Numbered from the stretch's first letter, positions 18,886 through 27,229 are shown. The stretch: DNA of 64,000 bases from Nitrospira sp. (GCA_016788885.1 JAEURX010000010.1:62001-126000), one strand, 5' to 3'. Numbers and translations are program-made. The notes: generated by a model not told the origin, from the letters alone.

Positions 18886-20106
18886 GTGGAATCAAGCACG
18901 ATGCGAAGGACGGACCATTTCCACGGGCCTATCTCGATTTCCTCGGCTCGTGACGGGCCGGAGAGATCAACTCTTCCGCCAAGGGCACGTGCGGCGGCCA
19001 GGGATCTGACGGGGGCGCTGCCCGGACTCGGCATTCAGGCCGGGTATGAGTTTGGGCGCATTCCGATCTTCCCGGTGAGCCGCGAACGCCATCGAGTTCC
19101 GGATGTTTCCAAACCGACCGACCACGTGGAACGGGAAGCAGAGCAAATGGCACGCGCTGTTTTACAGCAGCCGGCCGGATTTTCCCGGCAGCAAGAGGGG
19201 CTAGGCATCCGGGACACCGCGACGACGTCCGACGTGCATTCGGCCGACACCAGCGGACAACCGCTGGCCCCGGCTACGCGGATGTTTTTTGAAACACGTT
19301 TCGGTGTCGATCTTGGTCGCGTGCGAATTTTTTCAGACTCCCGTGCGGCGCGCGAGGCCGAATCCATCAACGCGAAGGCCTTCACCACCGAGGAGCGGAT
19401 TGTGTTTGGATCCGGAGCCTACGCCCCGGAGACCGCATCGGGACGTGGGCTCATGGCCCATGAGTTGGCGCATGTGGTTCAGCAGCGGACATCCCGGGCG
19501 CCTTCAAACCGACTCTATCGCAGCCCGCAGGACCATCCCAACGAGACGCAAGCCGAGGTACAACGACTTGCGGAGGAAATGAATCAGCTCGCGGTGAAGA
19601 ACGCCTGGGCCGGGGTTGATCGCACCTATCGGCAGATCGAGACGCTGGGCGACGGTGCATTTGCTCTGGCGCAGGATCCGGCCGCGCTTCACTTTTTAGG
19701 GGCCCAGGCTGCCAGGAACCTCGGCGACATCCGGCGCTACAAGTCTCTGATCCAACGGGCGACAACGGCGCTGCTGGCTACGGGGCGTTCCCCTGATGAT
19801 CAGCAGCTAGCCATGCTGCAGGGAGAACTGACCGCGATTGATCAGGCCTATGGCGCGGTGACGATCGCGCCACGATCCAAGCGGTCGGCAAATGCCAAGA
19901 AAGGTGAGTCGGTGGGACCCGAGTTGGTGCCGGCCGTGATGCCGTTTGCCGGAGATCAGCGCGTGAGTATCGAACGCGCGCGAGCGCAGATCATGGAGAC
20001 CGGTTCATTTTCCGGGATGTTGCCGGCTGGAGCCTATACGCTCGGAACGGAATCGTTTGCGGTCATCGCGGGCACCAATGTTCCGCAAGTGCTCTGGGGA
20101 CCGTAA
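18886..20106 (+). CDS. DUF4157 eCIS-associated protein with helical C-terminal half
   Basis: About 400 residues. Start is uncertain: GTG at 18886 has GAGGA directly abutting it, while ATG at 18901 has the same GGAG 14 bases upstream; numbering below uses 18901. DUF4157 occupies about residues 105-195, with FETRFGVDLGRVRIFSDS and HELAHVVQQ (H187, E188, H191). Residues 205-320 are helical with repeats reminiscent of TPR hairpins (ALHFLGAQAARNLGDIRRYK). The end reads GMLPAGAYTLGTESFAVI, a small β-domain. No toxin motif is evident. It closes the eCIS operon before the convergent radical SAM gene. Confidence 0.62.
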   Translation: MESSTMRRTDHFHGPISISSARDGPERSTLPPRARAAARDLTGALPGLGIQAGYEFGRIPIFPVSRERHRVPDVSKPTDHVEREAEQMARAVLQQPAGFSRQQEGLGIRDTATTSDVHSADTSGQPLAPATRMFFETRFGVDLGRVRIFSDSRAAREAESINAKAFTTEERIVFGSGAYAPETASGRGLMAHELAHVVQQRTSRAPSNRLYRSPQDHPNETQAEVQRLAEEMNQLAVKNAWAGVDRTYRQIETLGDGAFALAQDPAALHFLGAQAARNLGDIRRYKSLIQRATTALLATGRSPDDQQLAMLQGELTAIDQAYGAVTIAPRSKRSANAKKGESVGPELVPAVMPFAGDQRVSIERARAQIMETGSFSGMLPAGAYTLGTESFAVIAGTNVPQVLWGP

Positions 20107-20319
20107 TTCAGCCGTCGTTCTCATGCCCTCCGGTTCCCCTTTCATTCTTGCCTGCTGAGAATGTGACTCGCGCGAAGGCGATGACGCATGAGTGCGGGTC
20201 AATCTGATGGTTGAACGGAATGCGGTGGAGTAATGTCTCAGCGGATACGCGCGTGACTTGAGCGTTGATCAGTTGCGGTAGCGGGCGGCGCTGTGAAGGA
20301 GCGGCTTGCGAGCGATGTG

Positions 20320-21384
20320 CTACTCACTGAGCTCGGAGGCACAGGTCTGCATGAGCTGTTCGCGCACCTGCGCGGGAGGAAATTGCGAGGCTGCGGCGTA
20401 CACCTGTTCGTACCAATTCAACACCGGCTCGTTGTCCTTGCGCACCGCCTGTTCGTAGACGAGGCGGCAGAGTGTGAGAAACGCCGCATAGTCGCGCGTG
20501 ATCCATTCCGCAGCCAGGTCCGGTAGGGGACGGTCCTTGATGTTTCCCCAGGCCCAGGCGCGGGGAAACCCGTATTGCATGGGTGAGACAAGCCCGCTGG
20601 TCTCGATGACCAAGGGCGCGATGACATCGGCCACCGTCTGCGCGCCGCACAATGTCGCCTCCCGCACGAACACCCGCGTTGGATGTTCCAGCATGGCCGG
20701 AACCGTAGCCAGGTCGATCTGCACGTCCAGTTCTTCCCCATACAACTCACGGATGCGCCCTGCCTCGCAGAGGGCTGCCGCATTCTCTTCTCCGTCCGGA
20801 TACGACTCACCCAGTCTGCACGTCGCCCGCCCTACCGGTTCCAATGGATGGAGTTGCAGCAGCGAGGCGCCTTGTTCGACGGCGAATTCCGCGACCCAGT
20901 CCAATTCGTGGACGTTGTGGAACGTCAGCGTGAAGATAAACCCGAAGGGAATCCCAGAGGCGCGCAGCGCGGGGAGGCGGGCGCACATCTCATCGAAGGC
21001 CCGCGGCGAATTGCGCATGAAGTTGTGTGATTCAGGAATGCCGTCCAGGCTGATTGCGACGAGGTCGCAATCAGCCCGTAAGACGTCCAACTGGCGTTGC
21101 TCGAGGAGCATGCCGTTCGTCGTGACCGTCGTCACGAGACCCGCGTCATGGGCTGCGTGCAACAGCTGCCCCAAGGCAGGATACAGCAGGGGTTCCCCGC
21201 CGGATACTGACATCACCTTGTAGCCGATGGCGGCCGCATCCGCGACTGCCGCCTGCAACAGATCGATGTTCAGCTGCTCGGACACCGCCGGTCCCGAATC
21301 CGAGTAACAATGCAGGCATTGTAGGTTGCAGCGTCTACCCGGATGGACCTGCAACGTCGGATATTGTCCGGCTGGTCCTTGCAT
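20320..21384 (-). CDS. Radical SAM protein of the MoaA/PqqE group with degenerate C-terminal cluster region
   Basis: A 354-residue radical SAM enzyme. The CxxxCxxC motif binding the 4Fe-4S cluster is C19, C23, C26 (RRCNLQCLHCYSDSG); MSVSGGEPLLYP is the GGE motif; VTTNGMLL and VAISLDGIPESHN follow in standard order. The C-terminal third corresponds to a SPASM/twitch position but has only two cysteines (ATLCGAQ, LTLCRL), too few for a full SPASM. It starts nine bases after the stop of the 91-residue gene at 21394-21669 and lacks its own ribosome site, so the two are translationally coupled. The partner protein is a candidate substrate. Function otherwise unknown. Confidence 0.82.
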   Translation of the reverse strand: MQGPAGQYPTLQVHPGRRCNLQCLHCYSDSGPAVSEQLNIDLLQAAVADAAAIGYKVMSVSGGEPLLYPALGQLLHAAHDAGLVTTVTTNGMLLEQRQLDVLRADCDLVAISLDGIPESHNFMRNSPRAFDEMCARLPALRASGIPFGFIFTLTFHNVHELDWVAEFAVEQGASLLQLHPLEPVGRATCRLGESYPDGEENAAALCEAGRIRELYGEELDVQIDLATVPAMLEHPTRVFVREATLCGAQTVADVIAPLVIETSGLVSPMQYGFPRAWAWGNIKDRPLPDLAAEWITRDYAAFLTLCRLVYEQAVRKDNEPVLNWYEQVYAAASQFPPAQVREQLMQTCASELSE

Positions 21385-21393
21385 GGCCGGCGA

Positions 21394-21669
21394 TTAGCCC
21401 CGCAGCGTGAACTTGATTTGTGCGATATCCGGCCGAGGGATGCCGTTGATGAGGATGTGGAGATCCCGCAATTCCTTCAATTTTGAGAGGGTCCCCAGGT
21501 TGGCCTTGAAGTTGGCCACGCCTGTCTGCACGGTGCCGATGACGACTTCGGGGTGTGGTGTGCCGACCTCGTGCCAATCGATCACTTTGACGCCCTTCAG
21601 TCGTTTCTTGATGGTGCTTGCTGCTGCGCTCAGCTTCACAGACCCGCGCCCACTCGGTTGTTTGGCCAT
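21394..21669 (-). CDS. Small basic protein paired with the radical SAM gene
   Basis: The frame is open from 21705, but the start at 21669 has an excellent AAGGAGGG about five bases upstream and gives 91 residues starting MAKQPSGRGSVKL. The protein is basic at the N-terminus (TIKKRLKGVKVID) and ends in ELRDLHILINGIPRPDIAQI followed by KFTLRG. There is no cysteine. I recognise no family. Coupling to a radical SAM enzyme raises the possibility of a modified peptide substrate or a recognition partner, but the lack of a leader/core layout and of Cys means this is only a hypothesis. Confidence 0.7.
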   Translation of the reverse strand: MAKQPSGRGSVKLSAAASTIKKRLKGVKVIDWHEVGTPHPEVVIGTVQTGVANFKANLGTLSKLKELRDLHILINGIPRPDIAQIKFTLRG

Positions 21670-21937
21670 CGAAGCCCTCCTTTGTGTGGTAGTGGTTGTG
21701 CGCATTGTGACGCACGTGGTGATGAGATGACGGCACCATACAACTTCTTGTGAAAAACGACAAGTCCAACGGGCTCCCAGCCGGCGGGCTCGATCCTGGT
21801 GGGGCGAGCCTGCGGCGAGTAGTCAACCGGAACGATCACGGATGGTACGTAGGACTGCCGGCGAGTGGCCGTGACACAGCCAATCAGGGCGTTGAGCCCA
21901 CCGTCAATTTGAAGGGGGTGTGTTCGGAACAGCCTGG

Positions 21938-22126
21938 TTAAGTGCCCATGGCGGCCCAGATTTTCTGGGCCTGTTCTCCGGTAAATGTCATGTCGTCCTG
22001 CGATGAGGAGCTGCGCTCGAAATACAAATGCAGTAAGCCGCCGCCATAATGCGCCTCGCGGACCAGATCGAGATTGATTGCAACTTCACCGGCACGTTCT
22101 TCGTCGTTCACCTTCACGAATCGCAT
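21938..22126 (-). CDS. Hypothetical 62-residue protein
   Basis: A short gene with a strong ribosome site (GGAAGGAGA about eight bases before the ATG at 22126). The product MRFVKVNDEERAGEVAINLD continues into an HLYF segment, a Ser-rich SSSSQDD turn and a GEQAQKIWAAMGT helix: a plausible small α/β domain of the type that fits a short β-hairpin plus helix. No family recognised. A perfect 8-base inverted repeat lies 24 bases upstream of its start (22150-22180). Confidence 0.55.
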   Translation of the reverse strand: MRFVKVNDEERAGEVAINLDLVREAHYGGGLLHLYFERSSSSQDDMTFTGEQAQKIWAAMGT

Positions 22127-22149
22127 GAGACCGTCTCCTTCCTGAAGAA

Positions 22150-22180
22150 CTGTTCAGGGTTCCACAAGGGTACTGAACAG
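22150..22180. repeat. Perfect 8-base inverted repeat, possible operator
   Basis: CTGTTCAG at 22150-22157 and its exact reverse complement CTGAACAG at 22173-22180, separated by 15 bases, located just upstream of the minus-strand gene starting at 22126. Placement fits a dimeric repressor site; no T-tract follows, so a terminator is less likely. Confidence 0.4.
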
Positions 22181-22235
22181 CGAGCATACCTCAGGCCGCT
22201 CAAACGCGTGAGCGAAGGTTGGAAACATGCGTGTT

Positions 22236-22263
22236 CCTGACGGGTGGCGAGGACCACGTCAGG
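22236..22263. repeat. Stable hairpin, 10-base stem with a two-base bulge
   Basis: CCTGACG plus TGG on the left pair with CCACGTCAGG on the right, leaving a GG bulge and a six-base loop. There is no adjacent T run. It may be a structural or regulatory hairpin in the divergent intergenic region. Confidence 0.4.
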
Positions 22264-22498
22264 TGGTTGGGACCCCCCTGGTCCGTATCAACCAGCGGAG
22301 TACAAGCCGTCTGTGACAGTGCATGATGTGTGGCGCCTGGAGGGCGACAGGCGTGAAGTCTACGGTAGGCCATGTATCTACGTAGGACAATTCGGCGCGG
22401 TACAAATGTGAGAGAAACTTGTGCCTGCCGCTCTTCCTGCTAGAGTGATGGTGAGGCGAGTGTCTTACCAATTACCCGTTACACAGTAAGGAGCGCAT

Positions 22499-22777
22499 AT
22501 GGCCGACTTGTTTGCAAAACATCCCAATACCGTCAAAGATGTGATTGTGACCGATACAATTTGTCCATTGCACAAGGAGCCGGTGAAGGTGCAGTTCGAA
22601 ATGAACGGCGTACAGGGAAAGGTTACGGCCCGGGAGCAATGCTCCATTCTGCACGTAGGGGAAACCTGCAGCGAGGAATGCCGGAACAACCCTGAAATCC
22701 TTAACGCCGTGCATCGGAAAATGCAGGAGTTCCGGGACGAGTCGGCGCGGGAGATTCCGATCATCGCGACGCCATAG
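22499..22777 (+). CDS. Hypothetical protein with four cysteines
   Basis: A 92-residue protein starting at an ATG with AAGGAG at 22488-22493. It contains C22 (TICPLHKEPV), then EQCSILHVGETCSEECRNNP with three further cysteines, and a charged helical C-terminus (NAVHRKMQEFRDESAREIP). The Cys spacing could support a metal or redox site. No family recognised. Monocistronic, flanked by intergenic regions. Confidence 0.65.
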   Translation: MADLFAKHPNTVKDVIVTDTICPLHKEPVKVQFEMNGVQGKVTAREQCSILHVGETCSEECRNNPEILNAVHRKMQEFRDESAREIPIIATP

Positions 22778-23109
22778 AAGAGAGGCTCAACGGCGACGGC
22801 GTACCCGTCTGGAAGCCGCGGCCATGAGTGGTGAGCCGCCTTCGCTCCCGGTGCGGAGGCGGCTGGTTTCGTATCCGGTCAGTGACTCCTCTTTCCCCTC
22901 GGCCACCACGTCTATCAATGATTCCGTTCATTCGTCGGTTGCATTCGACTCGCCTCCTTTCATAGAGGCACCAGCTGGTCGAGTGCCGTTCCTCAGCCTT
23001 CCTGCACCCCGATCGCTACGTGCTGTTGCTTGCCTACGCGGTCTCTGTGGACCACCAGACTTGTGCCGCTCGTGATGTGTGGAGCTGGTGTGGGACGCAG
23101 GTGGTCGGG
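22778..23109. other. Intergenic region with an 8-base hairpin
   Basis: No gene that I can support. An inverted repeat AGCCGCCT (22834-22841) / AGGCGGCT (22857-22864) follows the gene at 22499-22777 and may be a weak transcription end, although no T run follows. The open frame through 22824-23075 is Ser/Pro/Arg-rich and looks like non-coding sequence. Confidence 0.4.
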
Positions 23110-23544
23110 ATGGCGAAGCGATCAACCACTCCGGCTGCTGCTCCACTGCGATCGGCGCTGCCCAAGCCGGTCGTCACCTATGACGATCCGGAATGGAGAC
23201 TGATCGACGATTGTTGTTATGGCGCGCTGGATGGCTCTGTCATTACTGCCAAACGAGGGCTTAGAAGCGACCTGGCCAGCATTCCCCGTCTCTTCTGGGC
23301 GATCATCGCCTCGCACGAATTCTTGCTCATCGTGCCGATCATGCATGATGTGATCTATCGATGCGGAGGGAAGGTGGGCGTGCCTCACGGTGAAGTCGAG
23401 CCGGCCGGCAGGGTGTTCGATCGAAAAGTCGCAGATGATGTGTGTCTTGAATTGATGACGAGGTCGAACATTTCCGATTGGAAACGGAATGTGGCCTATC
23501 TGGCCGTCCTGGCGTTTGGCCCGTCATCCTGGCGACAAGTCTGA
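23110..23544 (+). CDS. DUF1353 family protein
   Basis: The conserved DUF1353 core is clear: ITAKRGLRSDLASIPRLFWA, then FLLIVPIMHDVIYRCGG, a pattern found in phage-derived and chromosomal proteins of unknown function. With ATG 23110 the product is 144 residues (MAKRSTTPAAAPLRS); a GTG at 23020 in the same frame would add 30 residues, and neither has a strong ribosome site, so the start is unsure. A phage origin is possible but the neighbourhood has no phage structural genes of that kind. Confidence 0.62.
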   Translation: MAKRSTTPAAAPLRSALPKPVVTYDDPEWRLIDDCCYGALDGSVITAKRGLRSDLASIPRLFWAIIASHEFLLIVPIMHDVIYRCGGKVGVPHGEVEPAGRVFDRKVADDVCLELMTRSNISDWKRNVAYLAVLAFGPSSWRQV

Positions 23545-23712
23545 CGGGTGGGCAGAGACGCGTGTCAGCCTTGATCTGATCCTACCGGGGTGCGAGCCCT
23601 CAGGCGGAAACAATTTCCATGGTATGGGGGGACAAGCGGGAGGCGAGTCCCGGCTGTGGTTGGCGGGGCGGCTAGCGAGCGATATGCCTGGAACAGGCGA
23701 GGCACGGACCAC

Positions 23713-24171
23713 TTATTTGATGAACGGCTGCCCGGACTGTTGCCACTCGTCGAGGCTCATGACGACGGCGGTGGTCTTCGTGAATCCCAATTCCGCGAGA
23801 GATTGTGCCGCGAGAGACGCGCGGTTGCCGCTTTGACACTGGAGGTAGAGTGGCTTCGCCATCTGTGGGGCGGCGGGTGACCCGACATGTTTCCAGATCT
23901 GAAACTCGAGGACCCCACGAGGAATATTCACCGCGCCGGGCACGTGACCCGCAGCAAATTCATGCGGCTCGCGCACATCGATGATGATTGCCTCGCCGGG
24001 ACTGTCCACCACCTTCCGATAGTCTTCCATCCCGATCGTTGTGACGTGTTGCTGCGCGGCTTGAATTTTCTGCAGGACGGCCGGTGGGAGGGTTTGGGCG
24101 AAGGTGCCGGATGAAATTGGGCACAGGACACCGGCAAGGGCGATCAGAGAGAATACGATCAGTCGATGCAT
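23713..24171 (-). CDS. Secreted rhodanese-like sulfurtransferase
   Basis: A 152-residue protein with a Sec signal peptide (residues 1-25, hydrophobic IVFSLIALAGVL then cleavage near TFAQ) and a single rhodanese domain. AIIIDVREPHEFAAGHVPGA is the N-terminal rhodanese signature and the active-site loop is CQSGNR with C112. It should act in the periplasm, moving sulfane sulfur or serving a redox role. It converges with the DUF1353 gene and stands alone. Confidence 0.85.
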   Translation of the reverse strand: MHRLIVFSLIALAGVLCPISSGTFAQTLPPAVLQKIQAAQQHVTTIGMEDYRKVVDSPGEAIIIDVREPHEFAAGHVPGAVNIPRGVLEFQIWKHVGSPAAPQMAKPLYLQCQSGNRASLAAQSLAELGFTKTTAVVMSLDEWQQSGQPFIK

Positions 24172-24339
24172 AGGGTGATCCTTTTCATTGGCAGCAAGCG
24201 GACGTGGTGAATAGTCTTGAGTGTTGACAGCAGGATTACTCTACGCCACTCGTGAGCGAGGCTCAAGCGCGGCGGGGAGTGCGAGACGCGTTGTGGTCGG
24301 GATAGAGACAGCCAGAAAAGGATGGGATGATGGGAGTAT

Positions 24340-24355
24340 CATGATGTGCATCATG
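24340..24355. repeat. 16-base palindrome CATGATG/CATCATG
   Basis: CATGATG at 24340-24346 and its reverse complement CATCATG at 24349-24355 with a two-base centre. A symmetrical site of this size fits a dimeric regulator, but no promoter element was identified next to it. Confidence 0.35.
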
Positions 24356-24591
24356 GTAGGTGCGTTGAGCGCTCATTTGTGGGAGAGGGAGCCGTGTAGG
24401 TGATTCACCAGAAGGAGTCTGTCTTCATGACGTGACGGAATCACACGAGAATCGTTCCGATGAGGAGCAACTGTATGAAGATAGTCACCGTCTTTATCTT
24501 ACAGCAGCAAGAATGTGTGTTGGGCTGCTCTTGCGATAGTCGCGTGAGGACGGAGACGGATTGCGTGCACGGGCTTCGTTTTCGCACGGTA

Positions 24592-24623
24592 CGTACTGAG
24601 CGAAACCGCTCGGCCCCAGTACG
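24592..24623. repeat. Nested hairpin
   Basis: Outer arms CGTACTG (24592-24598) and CAGTACG (24617-24623) are exact complements; an inner GAGCG / CGCTC pair sits inside them around an AAAC loop. No T-tract follows, so a structural or regulatory role is as likely as termination. Confidence 0.4.
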
Positions 24624-24817
24624 AACGCGTGGTGTCAGTCGGTAGAGAGGCTGAATTTTCGCGGGCCACCACTGTGAGCGGGTACGCATTTCGTGAGTGA
24701 GCTGGTGGCATGGGATGTGCTGACTCTCAGGTCACACCGAGGGGCACCCACAGCAAGATCATATGCTGGTGATGTGGATCGCCAATGTCGAAACAAAGTT
24801 TTGCAGAGGGAAGGGTC

Positions 24818-25156
24818 ATGAAAATTCTGGTGTTCTGTGTGTGTATGAGTCTCGTGTTGCCGGTGGTGAGTGACGCGCGCTGTCGAACGGTGGGGGAGAG
24901 TGCCAGCTTGGGAAGTGAATACGGGACGTTCCCGCTCTATCCGGCGGAACGCCTCGTTGCGGCCGGGCAGAAGCGTGACAGTGTCGCGATGCAGTGGGCC
25001 GGGTATGGTATTGGGCTGCCACTGTTTGTCGTGGCGATGCCGTTTGCGATGGTCGGTGCGGTTGCCGGTGCCGTCGCACATCCGTGGACGACGTGTGAGG
25101 AGATCGAGGGGCGTCGCGAGTCGCCAGAAGATCGCCTCTCATGGGTGAAGATGTAA
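24818..25156 (+). CDS. Small secreted or membrane hypothetical protein
   Basis: The open frame begins at 24785 but the ATG at 24818 is preceded by AGGGAAGGG and starts a clear signal sequence (MKILVFCVCMSLVLPVVSDA), giving 112 residues. After a polar part with YPAERLVAAGQKRDS there is a second hydrophobic segment (IGLPLFVVAMPFAMVGAVAGA, about residues 66-86), then TTCEEIEGRRESPEDR. Likely inner-membrane or envelope anchored. No family recognised. Confidence 0.6.
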   Translation: MKILVFCVCMSLVLPVVSDARCRTVGESASLGSEYGTFPLYPAERLVAAGQKRDSVAMQWAGYGIGLPLFVVAMPFAMVGAVAGAVAHPWTTCEEIEGRRESPEDRLSWVKM

Positions 25157-25169
25157 ATTCGCGTGATCG

Positions 25170-26201
25170 CTACCTCGTATGGAGGCGAGTCGTGTTCCTA
25201 CCGGGGATGGCTGTCCCGCCCGTGGTTCTCGACTGGCTACGGAATCTTGCCGGTGGCAGGCCGAACTCTCGTTTGAACGCACGATTGAAAGAGGGTTCGG
25301 ATTCATAGCCGACCTCTCCCGCCACTTCAGCGACGCTCTTGGATGTCGACGCAAGCTGCTGAGCCGCCAATTGCAGCCGCCAACGCGTGAGGTATCCGAT
25401 GGGGGTATCGGACAAGTAGTGTCGAAAGCGCTCGGCGAGCACGGAGCGGGACAGTCCCACCTCGACGGCCAGCGTGGCGATCGTCCAGGGTCTGGCCGGA
25501 TCTCGATGCAGGCATGCCAGGGCTTTGCCTACGGCCGGGTCACGCAACCCGGCCAGCCAGCCGCTCTGGGTGGCGGGCAGTTGTGCCACATATCGCCGCA
25601 ATGCTTCAACGAACAACACCTCGGATAGTTTCGCGAGCACCGTCTCCCCGCCGGGGTCTGCTGCCTCGGCTTGTCCCACCGAATAGCGGAGCGAATCCTC
25701 CAACCATCGCCCTGACGGTTCGTCGCGAATGTGGAGCTTCATCAGCGCAGGCAGTCCCGCAAGGAACACCTGACTCAGGTGCCGCTCGCACGTCAGGTAC
25801 CCGCAGATCAACTTTGTCATCTCGCCGCCGCCCCCGTATTGCGAGAGCATCCGGCCCTCGGCCAGCACCTGTTGCAGGTGCGTAGAACTGTCGACCGGTT
25901 TCACTGGCGGGCCGTTCCCCATCACATGCGCATCACCGTGAGGAAAAATGACGAGGTCTCCCGCGATCAACGACAGCGGACGCGCCTCACTCTCGATACG
26001 AGCATGGCCGCGCCCTTCGGTCAGGAGATGAAAAATGATCACATGCTTCGAAGCAGCGGAGAGATACGAAGCCATTGTGTCCGCATCCGGTTCGCGCATA
26101 CACCAGGGCGCGGAGAATTCTCCGTGGAAAAACACGGCGCCGTCGAGCTTTACGGCCTTCAACACTTCGGACAGGACATCCATGGAATATACGCTCGCCA
26201 T
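25170..26201 (-). CDS. AraC-family transcriptional regulator with cupin sensor domain
   Basis: A 343-residue regulator. Residues 5-190 form the cupin_6-type N-terminal sensor (MDVLSEVLKAVKLDGAVFFH, GDLVIFPHGDAHVM). Residues about 215-320 are the AraC helix-turn-helix pair: WTIATLAVEVGLSRSVLAER, then GYLTRWRLQLAAQQL and VAEVAGEVGYESEPSFNRAF. Met 7 (26183) is an alternative start. It is divergent from the methyltransferase/AhpD-like pair, the classic layout for a local regulator, and GGATAAG direct repeats lie between them. Confidence 0.88.
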   Translation of the reverse strand: MASVYSMDVLSEVLKAVKLDGAVFFHGEFSAPWCMREPDADTMASYLSAASKHVIIFHLLTEGRGHARIESEARPLSLIAGDLVIFPHGDAHVMGNGPPVKPVDSSTHLQQVLAEGRMLSQYGGGGEMTKLICGYLTCERHLSQVFLAGLPALMKLHIRDEPSGRWLEDSLRYSVGQAEAADPGGETVLAKLSEVLFVEALRRYVAQLPATQSGWLAGLRDPAVGKALACLHRDPARPWTIATLAVEVGLSRSVLAERFRHYLSDTPIGYLTRWRLQLAAQQLASTSKSVAEVAGEVGYESEPSFNRAFKREFGLPPARFRSQSRTTGGTAIPGRNTTRLHTR

Positions 26202-26234
26202 GGGCCAGGTTTCGGCTAACCGGTTCGGACGCCG

Positions 26235-26293
26235 GGATAAGGACGAGTCCAGGGTACCATGCTCCTGCTAAGAGAGCCAGACGCGCGGATAAG
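26235..26293. promoter_or_regulatory. Direct repeats in the AraC-methyltransferase intergenic region
   Basis: GGATAAG occurs at 26235-26241 and 26287-26293, 52 bases apart (five helical turns), each preceded by CG and followed within a base by ACG. AraC-type regulators commonly bind direct repeats, so this is a candidate operator pair for the divergent genes. Confidence 0.35.
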
Positions 26294-26374
26294 ACGCCCG
26301 CGCTGCATCTCGCTAGAGTGGTCCCACGACAGCATGGTGAGTACGCCAACACGACAGAGATCGAGGAGGACATC

Positions 26375-27196
26375 ATGACGACCAGCACGCTGACCACGGA
26401 GATGGATGGGTTGAAGCAGACACTTCAACAGATTTGGACGGCAGGAGACTACGACCGTTTTTCACGCTACCTGGAAGGTGGCGCGCGCGAATTCTACGAA
26501 CGGCTGCCGGTCGCGCCTGGTGCAATGCTGCTCGACGTCGGGTGCGGATCCGGCCAACTGGCGTTGATTGCCGCCAAGGATGGGCTCGAGGTTACGGGTG
26601 TAGATATTGCGCCAAACTGGGTGGAGCGGGCGCGAGCGCGGGCGCAGGCCGAGGGGCTACGGGTCAGGTTCGATCAAGGCGATGCGGAGGCGTTGCCCTA
26701 TGCCGACAAGTCCTTCGATTTGGTGGTGAGCATTCTCGGCGCCATGTTCGCACCACGTCCGGATCTGGTCGCGCAGGAGCTGTTGCGTGTGTGCGTCCCG
26801 GGGGGCACGGTGGCGATGGCGAATTGGACGCCCCAGGGTTTCGTTGGGCGGATGTTCAAGATCGTTGCGAAGTTCATCGCACCTTCCGGGATGCCGTCGC
26901 CGGTGTTGTGGGGGGAGGAAGCCATGGTCCGCGAACGACTCGGGGCCGGTCTCTCCTCGTTGCACATGGCGAGGCGAGTCTACCGACTCGACTATCCGTT
27001 TCCGCCTGCTGAGGTCGTGGACTTCTTCCGCCAATACTATGGTCCGATCAATCGCGCCTTTGCTTCGTTGGACGAATCCGGTCAGGAGCGCTTACGGGCA
27101 GAGTTAGAACTGCTTTGGTCCCAACACAACCGGGTGCAGGGCGGGGCCACAGTGGTGGAGGCGGAATACTTGGAAGTCATCGGCACGCGGGCGTAG
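26375..27196 (+). CDS. Class I SAM-dependent methyltransferase
   Basis: A 273-residue methyltransferase. The frame is open from 26075, but GAGGAGGA at 26363-26370 precedes the ATG at 26375. Motif I is LLDVGCGSGQ (about residues 52-61), the acidic residue ending β2 is in VTGVDIAPNW, and GDAEALPYADKSFDLVVSILG is the post-I/motif II region. It resembles the UbiE/methyltransferase-11 family; the substrate is unknown. It forms an operon with the AhpD-like gene 33 bases downstream and is divergent from the AraC regulator. Confidence 0.85.
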   Translation: MTTSTLTTEMDGLKQTLQQIWTAGDYDRFSRYLEGGAREFYERLPVAPGAMLLDVGCGSGQLALIAAKDGLEVTGVDIAPNWVERARARAQAEGLRVRFDQGDAEALPYADKSFDLVVSILGAMFAPRPDLVAQELLRVCVPGGTVAMANWTPQGFVGRMFKIVAKFIAPSGMPSPVLWGEEAMVRERLGAGLSSLHMARRVYRLDYPFPPAEVVDFFRQYYGPINRAFASLDESGQERLRAELELLWSQHNRVQGGATVVEAEYLEVIGTRA

Positions 27197-27229
27197 GACC
27201 TTCAGAGCAATCAACCAAGGAGGGGCATC

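Larger units (their letters stand above)
22127..22498. other. Intergenic region with two hairpin-forming inverted repeats
   Basis: No coding frame that I can support. It holds CTGTTCAG / CTGAACAG (22150-22157 and 22173-22180) and a longer hairpin at 22236-22263 (CCTGACG... pairing with CCACGTCAGG). Promoters for the genes at 22126 (minus) and 22499 (plus) must lie here, since they diverge. Confidence 0.5.
24172..24817. other. Long intergenic region with palindromes
   Basis: About 650 bases with no convincing gene. It contains a near-perfect palindrome CATGATG-tg-CATCATG (24340-24355) and a two-part hairpin at 24592-24623. Composition is less GC-rich and less codon-like than its flanks, and no remnant protein was recognised. 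Confidence 0.45.

Noticed and set aside
15092-20106. DUF4157 HExxH proteins as ordinary secreted metalloproteases
   Set aside because: They lack signal peptides and third zinc ligands typical of secreted proteases, and their place in the eCIS operon fits cargo proteins better.
22824-23075. Open frame of 83 codons
   Set aside because: Ser/Pro/Arg-rich composition, no ribosome site, no family sequence, and it overlaps a hairpin.
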